38,515 nucleotides of DNA from Candidatus Peribacteria bacterium (GCA_943355055.1 CALREA010000008.1:1-38515); one strand, 5' to 3'; positions 1 to 8,303 are shown, numbered from the stretch's first letter. A program made the numbers and translations. Notes: generated from the sequence alone by a model not told the origin.

Positions 1-302
1 TCGCATCAACAAGCCACAAAAATCATCTTCCGGAATTAGAAGATTATTTCGCCACCCCTCATGATTTTGAAAAAATCAAAAAGAACTGCAAAAAATTTAT
101 TCTGATATTTTCCGATAACGATCCATACATCAATACGGAAACCGGTCCATACTACCAACACCAACTCGGCGAAAATACCGAGCTGTTTATGATTCACGAC
201 GCCGGCCACTTTATGGGACGAGACGGGTATGAAACATTTCCCATGATACTGGAGTTCATTCAAAAAGCCTATCCCCTACTCTCCCACCTCCACGCCGACT
301 GA
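1..302 (+). CDS. RBBP9/YdeN-like serine hydrolase, C-terminal part
   Basis: This is the last 99 codons of a gene that begins before the window; the frame starts at base 3 and ends in TGA at 300-302. The C-terminal half carries an acid motif SDNDPYI and an AGHF motif, the spacing expected for the Asp and His of the catalytic triad in small alpha/beta hydrolases of the RBBP9/YdeN (Ser_hydrolase) family. The nucleophile serine lies outside the window. Family members are small cytoplasmic hydrolases with poorly known substrates. The gene overlaps the end of the convergent galE by about 34 bases. The call rests on motif recognition only. Confidence 0.7.
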   Translation, partial: ASTSHKNHLPELEDYFATPHDFEKIKKNCKKFILIFSDNDPYINTETGPYYQHQLGENTELFMIHDAGHFMGRDGYETFPMILEFIQKAYPLLSHLHAD

Positions 303-1267
303 ATAATATCCTTCAAATCAGGGTGTTTCGGAGTCCAACCAAGAATAGATTGAGCCTTTGAGCTGTCCGCAACCAGTACGGCCGGATCTCCCTCACGCCG
401 TAATTCTTCAACAACATTCAATGTTTTTCCCGTTATTTCTTCAACAATACGAATTACCTCTTTCACGGTGAATCCATTCCCATTTCCCAAGTTGAATACA
501 TCACTTTTCCCAGCTCCGAATAAATATTCCAGTGCAAGTAAATGCGCATCAACCAAATCTTGCACATGAATATAGTCCCTTACGCACGTACCGTCTTTCG
601 TAGGATAATCAGTTCCGTAAATATCGAGACGCTTTATTTCGCCCTTTGCCGCCTGCAACACGCGCGGAATCAGATGTGACTCATGCGGGTGCCACTCACC
701 AATCTCGGCACTCTCATGCGCTCCCGCCGCATTGAAATACCGCAGTGCCACATACGAAAATCCCCTATCTGGTTTACTCGCCTCGATCTCCAGGCGCTTT
801 TCGAACTCCAACTTCGTCATGCCATAATAATTCACCGGTCGAAGAACGGCATCTTCCTTGATTGGAATTTCTTCCGGCTCACCATACACCGCCGCCGTAG
901 AAGAAAAGACGAAATGCTTCACATTAAAATCTTCACAAAGCATCAGTAGGCGCTCTCCGCAGGCCACATTATTATAAAAAAAATCATCACGCTCTGCGGC
1001 CGACAATCCTGCCTCAATTCTTCCAGCAAAATGCATCACCGCATCAATAGGAATCCCCTTCTCTTTTTGTTGCTGAAAAATCCCTCGCATCATCGCCATA
1101 TCACCAATATCACACTCAAAAAAATGCGCATCAGGATGAACAAATTCGAGGTGGCCGCGCTTGAGAAAATCTACAACCGTCACTTCGTACTCGGCCGCAA
1201 GAAGCGCGCGTACGGCGTGTGATCCAATGTAGCCCGCTCCTCCGGTAACGAGAACATGATGTTTCAT
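269..1267 (-). CDS. galE: UDP-glucose 4-epimerase
   Basis: This 332-aa protein is an extended short-chain dehydrogenase that interconverts UDP-glucose and UDP-galactose with bound NAD, supplying sugar nucleotides for surface glycans. The N-terminus has the Rossmann motif GGAGYIG (residues 9-15). SST at 122-124 and Tyr148-x3-Lys152 give the catalytic Ser/Thr-Tyr-Lys set. RYFNAAGA and the RDYIHVQDL segment are typical of GalE. The length matches the family (about 330-340 aa). It starts 5 bases after the ftsK stop, so it is probably the second gene of an ftsK-galE transcript. Other nucleotide-sugar epimerases share this fold, so substrate preference is not certain. Confidence 0.9.
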   Translation of the reverse strand: MKHHVLVTGGAGYIGSHAVRALLAAEYEVTVVDFLKRGHLEFVHPDAHFFECDIGDMAMMRGIFQQQKEKGIPIDAVMHFAGRIEAGLSAAERDDFFYNNVACGERLLMLCEDFNVKHFVFSSTAAVYGEPEEIPIKEDAVLRPVNYYGMTKLEFEKRLEIEASKPDRGFSYVALRYFNAAGAHESAEIGEWHPHESHLIPRVLQAAKGEIKRLDIYGTDYPTKDGTCVRDYIHVQDLVDAHLLALEYLFGAGKSDVFNLGNGNGFTVKEVIRIVEEITGKTLNVVEELRREGDPAVLVADSSKAQSILGWTPKHPDLKDIIQSAWRWESRG

Positions 1268-1272
1268 AATAT

Positions 1273-3717
1273 TTAAATTTCTTCCGGTACATCCGCAGGG
1301 ACATCATTGACGTAGATTTCTCGAGCCTTGGCGCCATGAGAAGGACCGATGTAGCCACGCTCCTCCATCACGTCGAGGAGGCGCGCTGCGCGCGCATAGC
1401 CAACTTTCAGGCGTCGCTGTAACAAACTCGCCGAGGCCTTGCGACTCTCAACAACAAGCTTAATCGCCTCTTTCACCATCGCGTCATCATCCATGTCCTC
1501 TTCCTCTGTTGCGTATTTTGAGTCAGGAACGCCCATGACAGACTCGTCGGCCATTTTGCGATTGGTAATGCCCTCGTCGTATTGTGGCGGCATCGTTACC
1601 TTGGCGTGGTTCGTCACTCGCTCAATCTCCTCGGTAGAAACAAAGATTCCTTGTACGCGAAGTGGCTTGGACATGCCGCCGGGAAGGTACAACATATCGC
1701 CTCGGCCCAGCAGGTCCTCGGCTCCCACCGCATCCAAAATCGTCCTGGAATCAATCTGTGAACTCACCGCGAATGAAATTCTCGAAGGAATATTCGCCTT
1801 GATCAAGCCCGTAATAACATCAACGCTTGGACGTTGTGTCGCAATAACCAAGTGAATTCCGACCGCGCGAGCCATCTGCGCAATTCTACAAATCGAGGCC
1901 TCCACCTCACTCTTCGCCGTCATCATCAGATCGGCCAACTCATCGATCACCACGACAATTTTTGGCAATCGCTCACCAACATCGTCTGATCCCATTGCGG
2001 CCATATAATCAGCAATATTTCTCTGCCGAGCCGACGACAACAACTTATATCGTCGCGTCATCTCCGCGACCGTCCATCGCAAAGCGATCGCCGCCTTTTC
2101 CGGCTCGGTAATTACCGGAGTCAATAAATGCGGAATACCATTATACAAATCCAATTCCACGCGCTTCGGATCAATCATAATCAACTTCAAATCTTCGGGA
2201 CCATTCTGATAAATCAACGACATCAATAACGCATTCATTCCAACAGACTTACCGGAACCCGTACTACCAGCAATCAAAAGATGGGGCATGGAAGCCAAAT
2301 CCCCCACCACCGGTCTACCGGAAACATCGCGCCCAATCGGGAATCTCAAATTCGAATCGATCTCTCCAAACTCTCGACTCTCCAAAATTTCACGCAGGTG
2401 AACCGCCGTGCGCTTATCATTCGGAATTTCAATTCCAACCAAAGACTTACCTGGAATTGGCGCCTCGATACGAATCGACTTAGCGGCAAGCGCCAATGCG
2501 ATATCGTTCTTCAAATTCGTAATCTTCGACAATTTCACGCCCTCATGTGGCTTAAGCGTGTATTGAACAACCGTTGGTCCGACATTGATTTCATTCATCT
2601 GAACATCAATATCAAACTGCTTGAACTTGCTCTTAATTTTTTCCGCCTTTTCTCTCAAAACATTTTCATCAATTTTCCCGGTTTTTACGGCTGGATTCAA
2701 CAAGTCAAAAGAAGGAAACTCCCAGAAAAATTGAGTTTCATCGACTTCAGGAGATGAAATGTTTCCGTTTTCATCTTCATTCTCTACAATTTCCCCCGTT
2801 TCCTCATTAACAATAACTTTTTTTTCCATTTTGATCGGCTTCACCTCCTTCAAAACAACATCCTCCTCCCCTTTGTGCTGGTTCATTTCGATACTGAGCA
2901 TTTTTAATCGCTCCTCTTCCTCATCGTTCTCGTTTTCATCCTTTTCTCGGCGAGCGCGAGCGGCTTCTTTTTTGGTGTAGGCACCGCTGACGACTTGGCG
3001 CGCGAGCTCGGCGAGCGCGTCATCTGTCATCTGATTCTTACGAATAAATAATTCCGGCTCCTCACCATTCATCTCATTATCCTCTTCCTCATCAGCCGTT
3101 TCAACCATAATTCTCTTCAGGGCAATAGTAGAACGGAAAAAACTGGCAATTTGCCGTAACGACAACTCGAACGTGAGCATCGCACCAATAATAAACATAG
3201 CAACAAACACGATCGTCGCGCCTATATGCCCAATCTGCAAAGCCCCACGTAGCAAAAAGTTCAGGACGAATCCTACATACCCTCCAAACTTTCCGGCATT
3301 CGCTACAGAATAAAGCTCATTAATATCCACCGACAAATGCAAGATACTCAAAAAAGAAACCATAATGGTGATCAAGCCGACAACTCTCGCCGCTCCAAAC
3401 CGAACAGACTTGGAGAAAAAAAGCATTACGGAAATAAACGCGAAAATGAAAGGAATTACATAGATACCGTATCCAAGAACAGGCCTAAAAACTCCAATAA
3501 GTTCCGTTCCTACAAGACCAAAATTTCCCTGAAGGCTTAGAACCATCACGGCTGCCAGCAAAAAATACATCGTCGCGGAAATATCTCGGGCCACATGCGA
3601 CTTCACCTCAAACGAAAGAGGCGTTAATCCTTTCTTGCTTCGAGTAGTACGTCCGCGTCTTTCACGACTCGTTCGTTTACCAATACCAAGACCTGATGTT
3701 TTGCGTTTTCGAGCCAC
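1273..3717 (-). CDS. ftsK: DNA translocase FtsK/SpoIIIE
   Basis: This 814-aa septum-located ATPase pumps chromosomal DNA during division. The N-terminal 200 residues hold about four membrane helices (near 50-65, 82-101, 110-130 and 165-185). An acidic, low-complexity linker (about 205-330) is short compared with E. coli FtsK. The motor has Walker A GSTGSGKS (484-491) and Walker B VVVIDELAD (about 588-596). The C-terminal 65 residues form the winged-helix gamma domain that reads KOPS-like polarity sites (ASASLLQRRLKVGYARAARL region). The start is GTG, 6 nt after a good -10 box, so the mRNA is probably leaderless. galE follows closely in the same direction. Confidence 0.95.
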   Translation of the reverse strand: MARKRKTSGLGIGKRTSRERRGRTTRSKKGLTPLSFEVKSHVARDISATMYFLLAAVMVLSLQGNFGLVGTELIGVFRPVLGYGIYVIPFIFAFISVMLFFSKSVRFGAARVVGLITIMVSFLSILHLSVDINELYSVANAGKFGGYVGFVLNFLLRGALQIGHIGATIVFVAMFIIGAMLTFELSLRQIASFFRSTIALKRIMVETADEEEDNEMNGEEPELFIRKNQMTDDALAELARQVVSGAYTKKEAARARREKDENENDEEEERLKMLSIEMNQHKGEEDVVLKEVKPIKMEKKVIVNEETGEIVENEDENGNISSPEVDETQFFWEFPSFDLLNPAVKTGKIDENVLREKAEKIKSKFKQFDIDVQMNEINVGPTVVQYTLKPHEGVKLSKITNLKNDIALALAAKSIRIEAPIPGKSLVGIEIPNDKRTAVHLREILESREFGEIDSNLRFPIGRDVSGRPVVGDLASMPHLLIAGSTGSGKSVGMNALLMSLIYQNGPEDLKLIMIDPKRVELDLYNGIPHLLTPVITEPEKAAIALRWTVAEMTRRYKLLSSARQRNIADYMAAMGSDDVGERLPKIVVVIDELADLMMTAKSEVEASICRIAQMARAVGIHLVIATQRPSVDVITGLIKANIPSRISFAVSSQIDSRTILDAVGAEDLLGRGDMLYLPGGMSKPLRVQGIFVSTEEIERVTNHAKVTMPPQYDEGITNRKMADESVMGVPDSKYATEEEDMDDDAMVKEAIKLVVESRKASASLLQRRLKVGYARAARLLDVMEERGYIGPSHGAKAREIYVNDVPADVPEEI

Positions 3718-3723
3718 GGGCGA

Positions 3724-3752
3724 AGTATAATGGAAAAAGTCGGCTTTCTCAA
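3724..3752 (-). promoter_or_regulatory. ftsK promoter (leaderless)
   Basis: On the minus strand TTGAGA (3747-3752) and TATACT (3724-3729) are separated by 17 nt. The GTG start of ftsK follows only 6 nt after the -10 box, so transcription would begin at or next to the start codon. Confidence 0.6.
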
Positions 3753-3776
3753 CGTCAATTCAAGCTCTCATTCCAC

Positions 3777-3805
3777 TTGCCAAATCTCTTTATTTCCTCT
3801 TGAAT
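3777..3805 (+). promoter_or_regulatory. gltX promoter (leaderless)
   Basis: TTGCCA (3777-3782), a 17-nt spacer and TTGAAT (3800-3805) precede the ATG at 3812 by 6 nt. The possible TTG start at 3800 falls inside the -10 box, which argues for the ATG. Confidence 0.45.
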
Positions 3806-3811
3806 AAGGAC

Positions 3812-5305
3812 ATGAACATCCGAACCCGCTTCGCACCATCCCCTACGGGCTATCTCCACGTTGGAGGAGCCAGAACGGCACTATACGCTTACCTTTTTGC
3901 CAAAAAAAACGGGGGCCAGTTCCTCCTTCGTATCGAGGACACCGACCAGAAACGTTTCGTTGAAGGAGCCACAGAAAGCCTCATGAAATCATTAAAATGG
4001 CTTGGACTTGAATGGGACGAGGGGCCGGATATCAACGGACCACACGCGCCCTATACGCAATCATCCAGAACGGAAAAGTATCTCAAGGCCGTCAACGAAC
4101 TCATGGAAAAAGATGCCGCCTACAAATGCTTCTGCACACAGGAAGAACTGGACGAAATGCGCAAACGACAAGAAGCTCGGCATGAAGCCCCAATGTACGA
4201 CCGACGATGTCTCAAGCTCTCAAAAGAAGAAATCGAGAACAAAATCGCCTCGCAATTACCACACGTCATTCGTCAAAAAATCCCGGAAGGTATGCTCGTT
4301 ATCGACGACATGATTCGCGGAAAAGTTCGATTCGATTCCAAAACTATTGATGATCAAGTTCTTATCAAATCTGATGGATTCCCTACCTATCACCTCGCTA
4401 ATGTCGTCGACGATCATGATATGGAAATCACCCACGTCATTCGCGGAGAAGAATGGCTTCCGTCTACTCCAAAACATATCTGGCTCTATGAAGCCTTCGG
4501 ATGGACACCACCGCAATACGCACACCTTTCTCTGCTTCTCAACGCGGACAAAACAAAACTCTCCAAACGTCAGGGCGACGTCGCCGTGGAAGAATACATT
4601 CAAAAAGGTTACCTACAGGAAGCCATTATCAACTTCATCGCCTTCCTCGGATGGCATCCAGGAAAAGGCAGCGAACAAGAGATATATTCAATGAACGAAC
4701 TCATCGAAACCTTCTCCCTGGAAGGCGTCCACAAATCAGGCGCCATATTCAATCTGGAAAAACTCGACTGGTACAACTGGCAATGGAGACGAAGAAAATT
4801 TCTCGAAGTGGTAGAAAAAGACCCATCGCAACGAACCACGCTTCTCCTGAAAGAGTGTGAACCATATCTCGATTCGCAATTCAAGAACCTGGGCAATGGC
4901 AATGCTAAACAACTTCTCGCGCGCGCCATCGAAACTGTTGAAGAAAAAATTCTTCAGGATCCTAAGCCTGTTAATCAATATATTGGATTCTACTTCACAC
5001 CTCCTGAGTTCAAACCCGAGGTCGTCTATAGTGAAAAAATGAAGGTTGATAGCGAGATCGTAAAAACATTGCTCCCTGCCGCGATTGCGGCACTATCAGA
5101 AATTTCTCAAGAAAATTGGAGTGAAGAACAAGTAAAACTCTCCCTCGTAGGCGTAGTCGCCGCATTAGGTCTCAAAAATGGCCAAGTCTTCTGGCCGCTC
5201 CGCGCCATCCTCACCGGCGAGCAATTCTCCCCCGGCGTCTTCGAAGTAATTTGGGCACTTGGGAAGGAGGAAACCCTCACACGACTGAAAAACGTGAAGA
5301 TATAG
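3812..5305 (+). CDS. gltX: Glutamyl-tRNA synthetase
   Basis: This cytoplasmic class I aminoacyl-tRNA synthetase charges tRNA-Glu (and possibly tRNA-Gln for later transamidation). The N-terminus reads RTRFAPSPTGYLHVGG, containing the HIGH-type signature, followed by LLRIEDTD. The KMSKS-type loop is KLSKRQGD near residue 248. A CFC...C segment near residue 110 resembles the zinc-binding region of GluRS. About 497 aa is normal for bacterial GluRS. I chose ATG 3812 over TTG 3800 (four codons longer) because 3800 sits in the -10 box and the family motif begins right after the ATG. A tRNA-Glu gene lies elsewhere in the window at 23092. Confidence 0.95.
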   Translation: MNIRTRFAPSPTGYLHVGGARTALYAYLFAKKNGGQFLLRIEDTDQKRFVEGATESLMKSLKWLGLEWDEGPDINGPHAPYTQSSRTEKYLKAVNELMEKDAAYKCFCTQEELDEMRKRQEARHEAPMYDRRCLKLSKEEIENKIASQLPHVIRQKIPEGMLVIDDMIRGKVRFDSKTIDDQVLIKSDGFPTYHLANVVDDHDMEITHVIRGEEWLPSTPKHIWLYEAFGWTPPQYAHLSLLLNADKTKLSKRQGDVAVEEYIQKGYLQEAIINFIAFLGWHPGKGSEQEIYSMNELIETFSLEGVHKSGAIFNLEKLDWYNWQWRRRKFLEVVEKDPSQRTTLLLKECEPYLDSQFKNLGNGNAKQLLARAIETVEEKILQDPKPVNQYIGFYFTPPEFKPEVVYSEKMKVDSEIVKTLLPAAIAALSEISQENWSEEQVKLSLVGVVAALGLKNGQVFWPLRAILTGEQFSPGVFEVIWALGKEETLTRLKNVKI

Positions 5306-5322
5306 ACACGCTTCACGAAACT

Positions 5323-5862
5323 TCAATATGACCGATACGGATCCCTATAAAGGCCGATTATTTCAAGTATGGTAACAAAATACGACCTTTCCATATGAGT
5401 CATTTTGATGTTATCCCCATAGATAGCATGGAGCGGAACAAGGAACTCCCTCGCCCAATCCGGATAAAAATCAACCACATCGGAAAAATCAATGTCAATC
5501 TTCGCATCAAGTGGCATCGTTTCCAGTGTTGGCTGAAAATCATGCCATGCTCGTTTACCATCCTCCGACGAAGATAATTTCGTACCGAAATTACTCAACA
5601 ATATCACAACGGGTTCTGAAACTTTTTCCATCATCTGAGCAGCATCGGATAGAGCTGACTTTTTCTTGATGAAAATCAAAACATCGACTTTTCGATAATA
5701 TCTCCTACTAGCAGAGTACAATCGCACCGCGCTCAATATGCCTGTCCGGTCCCATCGTCGTAATGTTATCGGCGCAACTCCCAGAAGCCTCGAAACTTCA
5801 CCAATCGACAGCATTTGATTTTCGTCTTCTTGAATCGCATTTTTAGCAGCCTGTAAATCCAT
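5323..5862 (-). CDS. MerR-type HTH protein with STAS-like C-terminal domain
   Basis: This 179-aa protein has a MerR/excisionase-like DNA-binding domain at about residues 17-60 (LSIGEVSRLLGVAPITLRRW, then Arg-rich wing residues). The C-terminal part (about 110-179) has a hydrophobic strand, KIDIDFSDVVDF, and a helix, WAREFLVPL. These resemble STAS-like DUF4325 domains, which often follow HTH or ATPase domains. No metal-binding cysteine cluster of classical MerR sensors is seen. It may bind DNA and switch through protein contacts of the STAS-like part; this is inference. It is convergent with gltX. Direct repeats of TCACGA with following T-rich sequence upstream of the start could be an operator, but this is weak. 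Confidence 0.6.
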   Translation of the reverse strand: MDLQAAKNAIQEDENQMLSIGEVSRLLGVAPITLRRWDRTGILSAVRLYSASRRYYRKVDVLIFIKKKSALSDAAQMMEKVSEPVVILLSNFGTKLSSSEDGKRAWHDFQPTLETMPLDAKIDIDFSDVVDFYPDWAREFLVPLHAIYGDNIKMTHMERSYFVTILEIIGLYRDPYRSY

Positions 5863-6155
5863 AACAAAATAGTATCACGCCAATCTAACAAAAGTCTGAA
5901 AAAATCGTGAATTTTTGTTGAAATTTTCGTGACACGCGCCCTGAAGTTCGAAACTGAAAAAAGCATCGTAAGAGAGAGGAGTATCTCGGAAATGGTCAGG
6001 TATACAAAGTTGCACATTGTTAATCAAGATTACTCATGTAGAGGAATGTACAACCGATACAAAAAGGGTAATCCCGACCGTCTATCATCACATAATCCAA
6101 AGCTAAACAAAGCTGAAATTAGCACCAATTATTAACTAAAACACAAAAATAACTT

Positions 6156-6184
6156 TTGACAAGAATATGGATATATGGTAAAAA
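6156..6184 (+). promoter_or_regulatory. Candidate promoter of the GC-rich structured transcript
   Basis: Consensus -35 TTGACA (6156-6161) is followed after 17 nt by TAAAAA (6179-6184, 4 of 6 matches). The hairpin-dense leader begins about 10 nt downstream, so this would give a leader of roughly 340 nt before the ATG at 6533. Confidence 0.4.
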
Positions 6185-6190
6185 CTATCG

Positions 6191-6532
6191 CGGTCTATTA
6201 TTTACAGCCACAAGCTGCCATTTAATAGCCCCGGTTCCTTAAAAACTAGCAGAGTCAATCAAACGATACCAAGCTGTGCCCTCTTTGGACGCAAGTGGCC
6301 CGTGGAAAATTGCAGAATACCTCATTCTCCAGCTTTCCGCGTGTCACCTACCAATGGAGCCGACCTACATGGTCGTTTAACACTGATATGGTGTCTACGG
6401 TTTGTCCACCAATGAGGACAAGGGCACGTTGCCCAAAAGTTCATTTCAAGTTCCAGGCAAGTTCATTCGCGGATACGTACTATCCGCCACTTTGCACGTC
6501 CACAAGGATGTGCGCACAAGGCAAGGCTATCC
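6191..6532 (+). ncRNA. Hairpin-array leader RNA (unknown)
   Basis: This stretch holds no convincing ORF but at least eight stem-loops in a row. They are CTATTA/TAATAG (6195-6228) enclosing CAGC/GCTG; GTGGAAA/TTTCCGC (6302-6340) enclosing GAAT/ATTC; CGACC/GGTCG (6361-6375); ACAC/GTGT (6380-6394); TTGTCC/GGACAA (6402-6421); GGGCA/TGCCC (6422-6434); GCGGATA/TATCCGC (6469-6487); and GCACGTCC/GGATGTGC (6494-6513, one wobble pair). The last ends 19 nt before the ATG at 6533, so the array could be a regulatory leader or part of a large ornate RNA. It matches no RNA class I recognise: the conserved motifs of RNase P RNA, tmRNA and SRP RNA are absent. Base composition is clearly more GC-rich than the neighbours. 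Confidence 0.5.
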
Positions 6533-7015
6533 ATGCAGACCCAGAAAACCAGCCCCCGCTCGGGTAAAACCGGGAAACAGAAGGCGATCACCGCCAAGTC
6601 CACTCAGGCGCCCAAGGAAAAGTTCCAGACGCAACCCCCGATCGAATTCGGCCCGGACACGATCATGATTCCGGTTGAGCACGTGGACACCAATCACGAG
6701 CTCTTCGGCTTCGCCTCGACCATCGTCGTTCACGAAGGAAAAGTCGTGATCAACCCGGGCACGTTCATCCCCGACAAAGTCGACACGGTAATCGTGTCCG
6801 CCGAGCTGCGCAAGAACTTCGCAGAGATCGTCTACATCGGCAAGGTGCCGGGGACGAAGATCGCGATCGCGATTCTGGGCACCGTCATGATGGGGGAACT
6901 CGAGACCTACCAGCATGGGTTCTTCGAGAGCAACATCGTCACCGAGCGCCTGATCCTGGGTCGCCGTGAAGATGGTACCCTGTTCGTGATCGAGAACGCC
7001 GCCGAAGTTGCCTAA
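6533..7015 (+). CDS. Unknown 160-aa protein in GC-rich island
   Basis: I do not recognise this protein. The first 40 residues are Lys/Thr/Gln/Pro-rich and probably disordered. From about residue 42 it looks like a compact beta-rich domain with alternating hydrophobics (DTIMIPVEHV, STIVVHEGKVVINPG, DTVIVSAELR, KIAIAILGTVMMGEL, EDGTLFVIENA). There is no signal peptide or membrane helix. Codon use is strikingly GC-rich (ATC, GTC, CTG, CGC, GGC preferred) compared with the A/T-ending codons on both sides, which suggests transfer or a special expression need. AAGG at 6519-6522 is a weak ribosome site 10 nt before the ATG. Structured non-coding sequence lies on both sides. The coding call rests on length, codon bias and protein-like composition. 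Confidence 0.6.
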   Translation: MQTQKTSPRSGKTGKQKAITAKSTQAPKEKFQTQPPIEFGPDTIMIPVEHVDTNHELFGFASTIVVHEGKVVINPGTFIPDKVDTVIVSAELRKNFAEIVYIGKVPGTKIAIAILGTVMMGELETYQHGFFESNIVTERLILGRREDGTLFVIENAAEVA

Positions 7016-7215
7016 TCAGCGACCGAGGCAAAAAACGAGGTGAATTGAGGAATAACTATCCTCCCTCACCGAGTGTGGAAGCCGTCAAGCGACTCTGCTA
7101 CATCTGAAATACAGTCCAGTAGGACGTGTCAGGTGCGTAGGACGAAAAATGGAGGGAGTTAGTTGTAGTGGGAATGGTCAGACCGACCGTTCACGCCGCA
7201 GCCGACTCCCTCCGC
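7016..7215 (+). other. Structured 3' region of the GC-rich island
   Basis: There is no ORF. Hairpins seen are GGTGA/TCACC (7039-7070) enclosing GAGGA/TCCTC, GTCC-AGTA-GGAC (7114-7125), and a long-range 9-bp stem GGAGGGAGT (7151-7159) with ACTCCCTCC (7205-7213) enclosing GGTC-A-GACC. No strong U-tract follows the last stem, so it is not a textbook terminator, although it could close the transcript. The sequence keeps the GC-rich character of the upstream gene and leader. Confidence 0.4.
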
Positions 7216-7264
7216 TTCCCAAAAAATTCTTTCATCAATAAACAATCAGTGTTAAAATCGAGAC

Positions 7265-7510
7265 GTGAAACAAACTCCATCAATCACGCTCATCGCGTTA
7301 CTCGCAACAAGTTTACTTGTTTTTTCAGGCTGCGAAATGATTGATCAGATCACAGGGGATTTTTCCAAAAGCGTCGACAACGTAAAAAAAGAAGCGGAGA
7401 AAGTGCAGACAAATCTGAAAGATGCGAGAGAAAATGTAGACCGAAAAATTCAAAAAGTGGAAAACGTCGTCAACGCGGTTGGAGATCTCCAAAAGGAGCT
7501 CAAAAACTAG
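7265..7510 (+). CDS. Small coiled-coil lipoprotein
   Basis: This 81-aa product has a hydrophobic signal sequence and a lipobox ending at Cys23 (LVFSGC), so it should be lipid-anchored outside the membrane. The mature part (about 30-81) is highly charged with heptad-like hydrophobics (VDNVKKEAEKVQTNLKDARE and onward), predicting a helical coiled coil. The start is GTG, with a TAAAAT box 6 nt before it (7253-7258), so it may be leaderless. The PHP gene follows after 12 nt. No specific function can be assigned; small Lpp-like spacers or membrane tethers are the nearest analogy. Confidence 0.7.
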   Translation: MKQTPSITLIALLATSLLVFSGCEMIDQITGDFSKSVDNVKKEAEKVQTNLKDARENVDRKIQKVENVVNAVGDLQKELKN

Positions 7511-7522
7511 CCAAATATCTTC

Positions 7523-8296
7523 ATGAAACCCCTCAAAGTTCAGTTCCACGTTCATACCAAGGATGATCCGTTGGACAAGCCAAAACATACCGCAAAAGAA
7601 ATGTTGGATTTTGCCGCGTCCGCACAATATGATGTTGTATCAATTACGCATCATGATGGATATTTTTTTAATGAAGAAATTTTCGCATATGCTGAAAAAC
7701 TGGGGATTCTCCTCGTTCCAGGAATAGAAAAAACCATAGAACGCAGACATGTATTGATCATCAACGCCACGCCTGATGTCGAAAAAATCGTTACTTTTTA
7801 TGATCTGAGTAAGTACAAAAAATCACATCCTGATTGCCTGATAATCGCACCACATCCGTATTTTCCAAGAGGATTCTGTTTACAGGAAAAACTTATTAAA
7901 AATATAAATATATTTGATGCCATTGAATATTCATGGTTCTTCACAGAAAATATTAATCAATTCAACAAGAAGGCGGAAAAAATCGCAAAACTTCACCGCA
8001 AGCCGATCATAGCAACATCAGATAATCACATTTTGAAATATTTTAATCAAGGATATACGGTAGTACATGCGGAAAAAACATGGCCAGCCATTCGCAATGC
8101 CATTCTAGAAAATCACATTGAGATATATACAACACCACTGACGTTGGAACAATTTTTCAAAATAACCTTGGAGATGATTATAAAATTTGATATTCCGTGG
8201 CAGTTCAGAAGAATAGTCCCTTGGGTGGGGCAGTTCAGAAGTCTTACATCTTCGACAAAAAAATGTTACGCTAAAGATGTCACGATAAAAAAATAA
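7523..8296 (+). CDS. PHP-domain phosphoesterase
   Basis: This 257-aa protein of the polymerase-and-histidinol-phosphatase family is a metal-dependent phosphoesterase. Metal-ligand motifs are visible in order: HVHT (His9, His11), THHDG (His43, His44, Asp45), GIE (Glu69), RRHVLI (His76), PHP (His111) and SDNH (Asp167, His169). This set matches a stand-alone trinuclear PHP enzyme rather than a polymerase-attached one; the substrate is unknown. It lies in a tight run lipoprotein-PHP-pta-ackA (gaps of 12, 7 and 12 nt). Near the end an 11-bp direct repeat (CAGTTCAGAAG at 8201 and 8231, 30 bp apart and in frame) indicates a small internal duplication giving WQFRR...GQFRS. Confidence 0.8.
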   Translation: MKPLKVQFHVHTKDDPLDKPKHTAKEMLDFAASAQYDVVSITHHDGYFFNEEIFAYAEKLGILLVPGIEKTIERRHVLIINATPDVEKIVTFYDLSKYKKSHPDCLIIAPHPYFPRGFCLQEKLIKNINIFDAIEYSWFFTENINQFNKKAEKIAKLHRKPIIATSDNHILKYFNQGYTVVHAEKTWPAIRNAILENHIEIYTTPLTLEQFFKITLEMIIKFDIPWQFRRIVPWVGQFRSLTSSTKKCYAKDVTIKK

Positions 8297-8303
8297 CTTC
8301 GTT

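Noticed and set aside
3800-3811. TTG start for gltX adding four residues
   Set aside because: The TTG lies in the predicted -10 box and has no ribosome site; ATG 3812 starts at the conserved N-terminus.
5929-6135. Small plus-strand frame upstream of the GC-rich island
   Set aside because: No start signal and no protein-like pattern; the stretch 5863-6155 appears non-coding, holding only the upstream region of the MerR-type gene.
6295-6668. Two overlapping plus-strand frames of about 90 codons in front of the GC-rich gene
   Set aside because: They run through the hairpin array, have no start signals, unnatural composition (Pro/Arg/Ser/Cys-rich) and overlap the better frame at 6533.
6185-7215. 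RNase P RNA, tmRNA, SRP RNA or a group I/II intron in the GC-rich island
   Set aside because: The conserved cores of these RNAs are not present. A GACT...AGTC pairing near 7091-7116 resembles a group I P7 but lacks room for P3 and P8, and the ORF is neither a reverse transcriptase nor a homing endonuclease.
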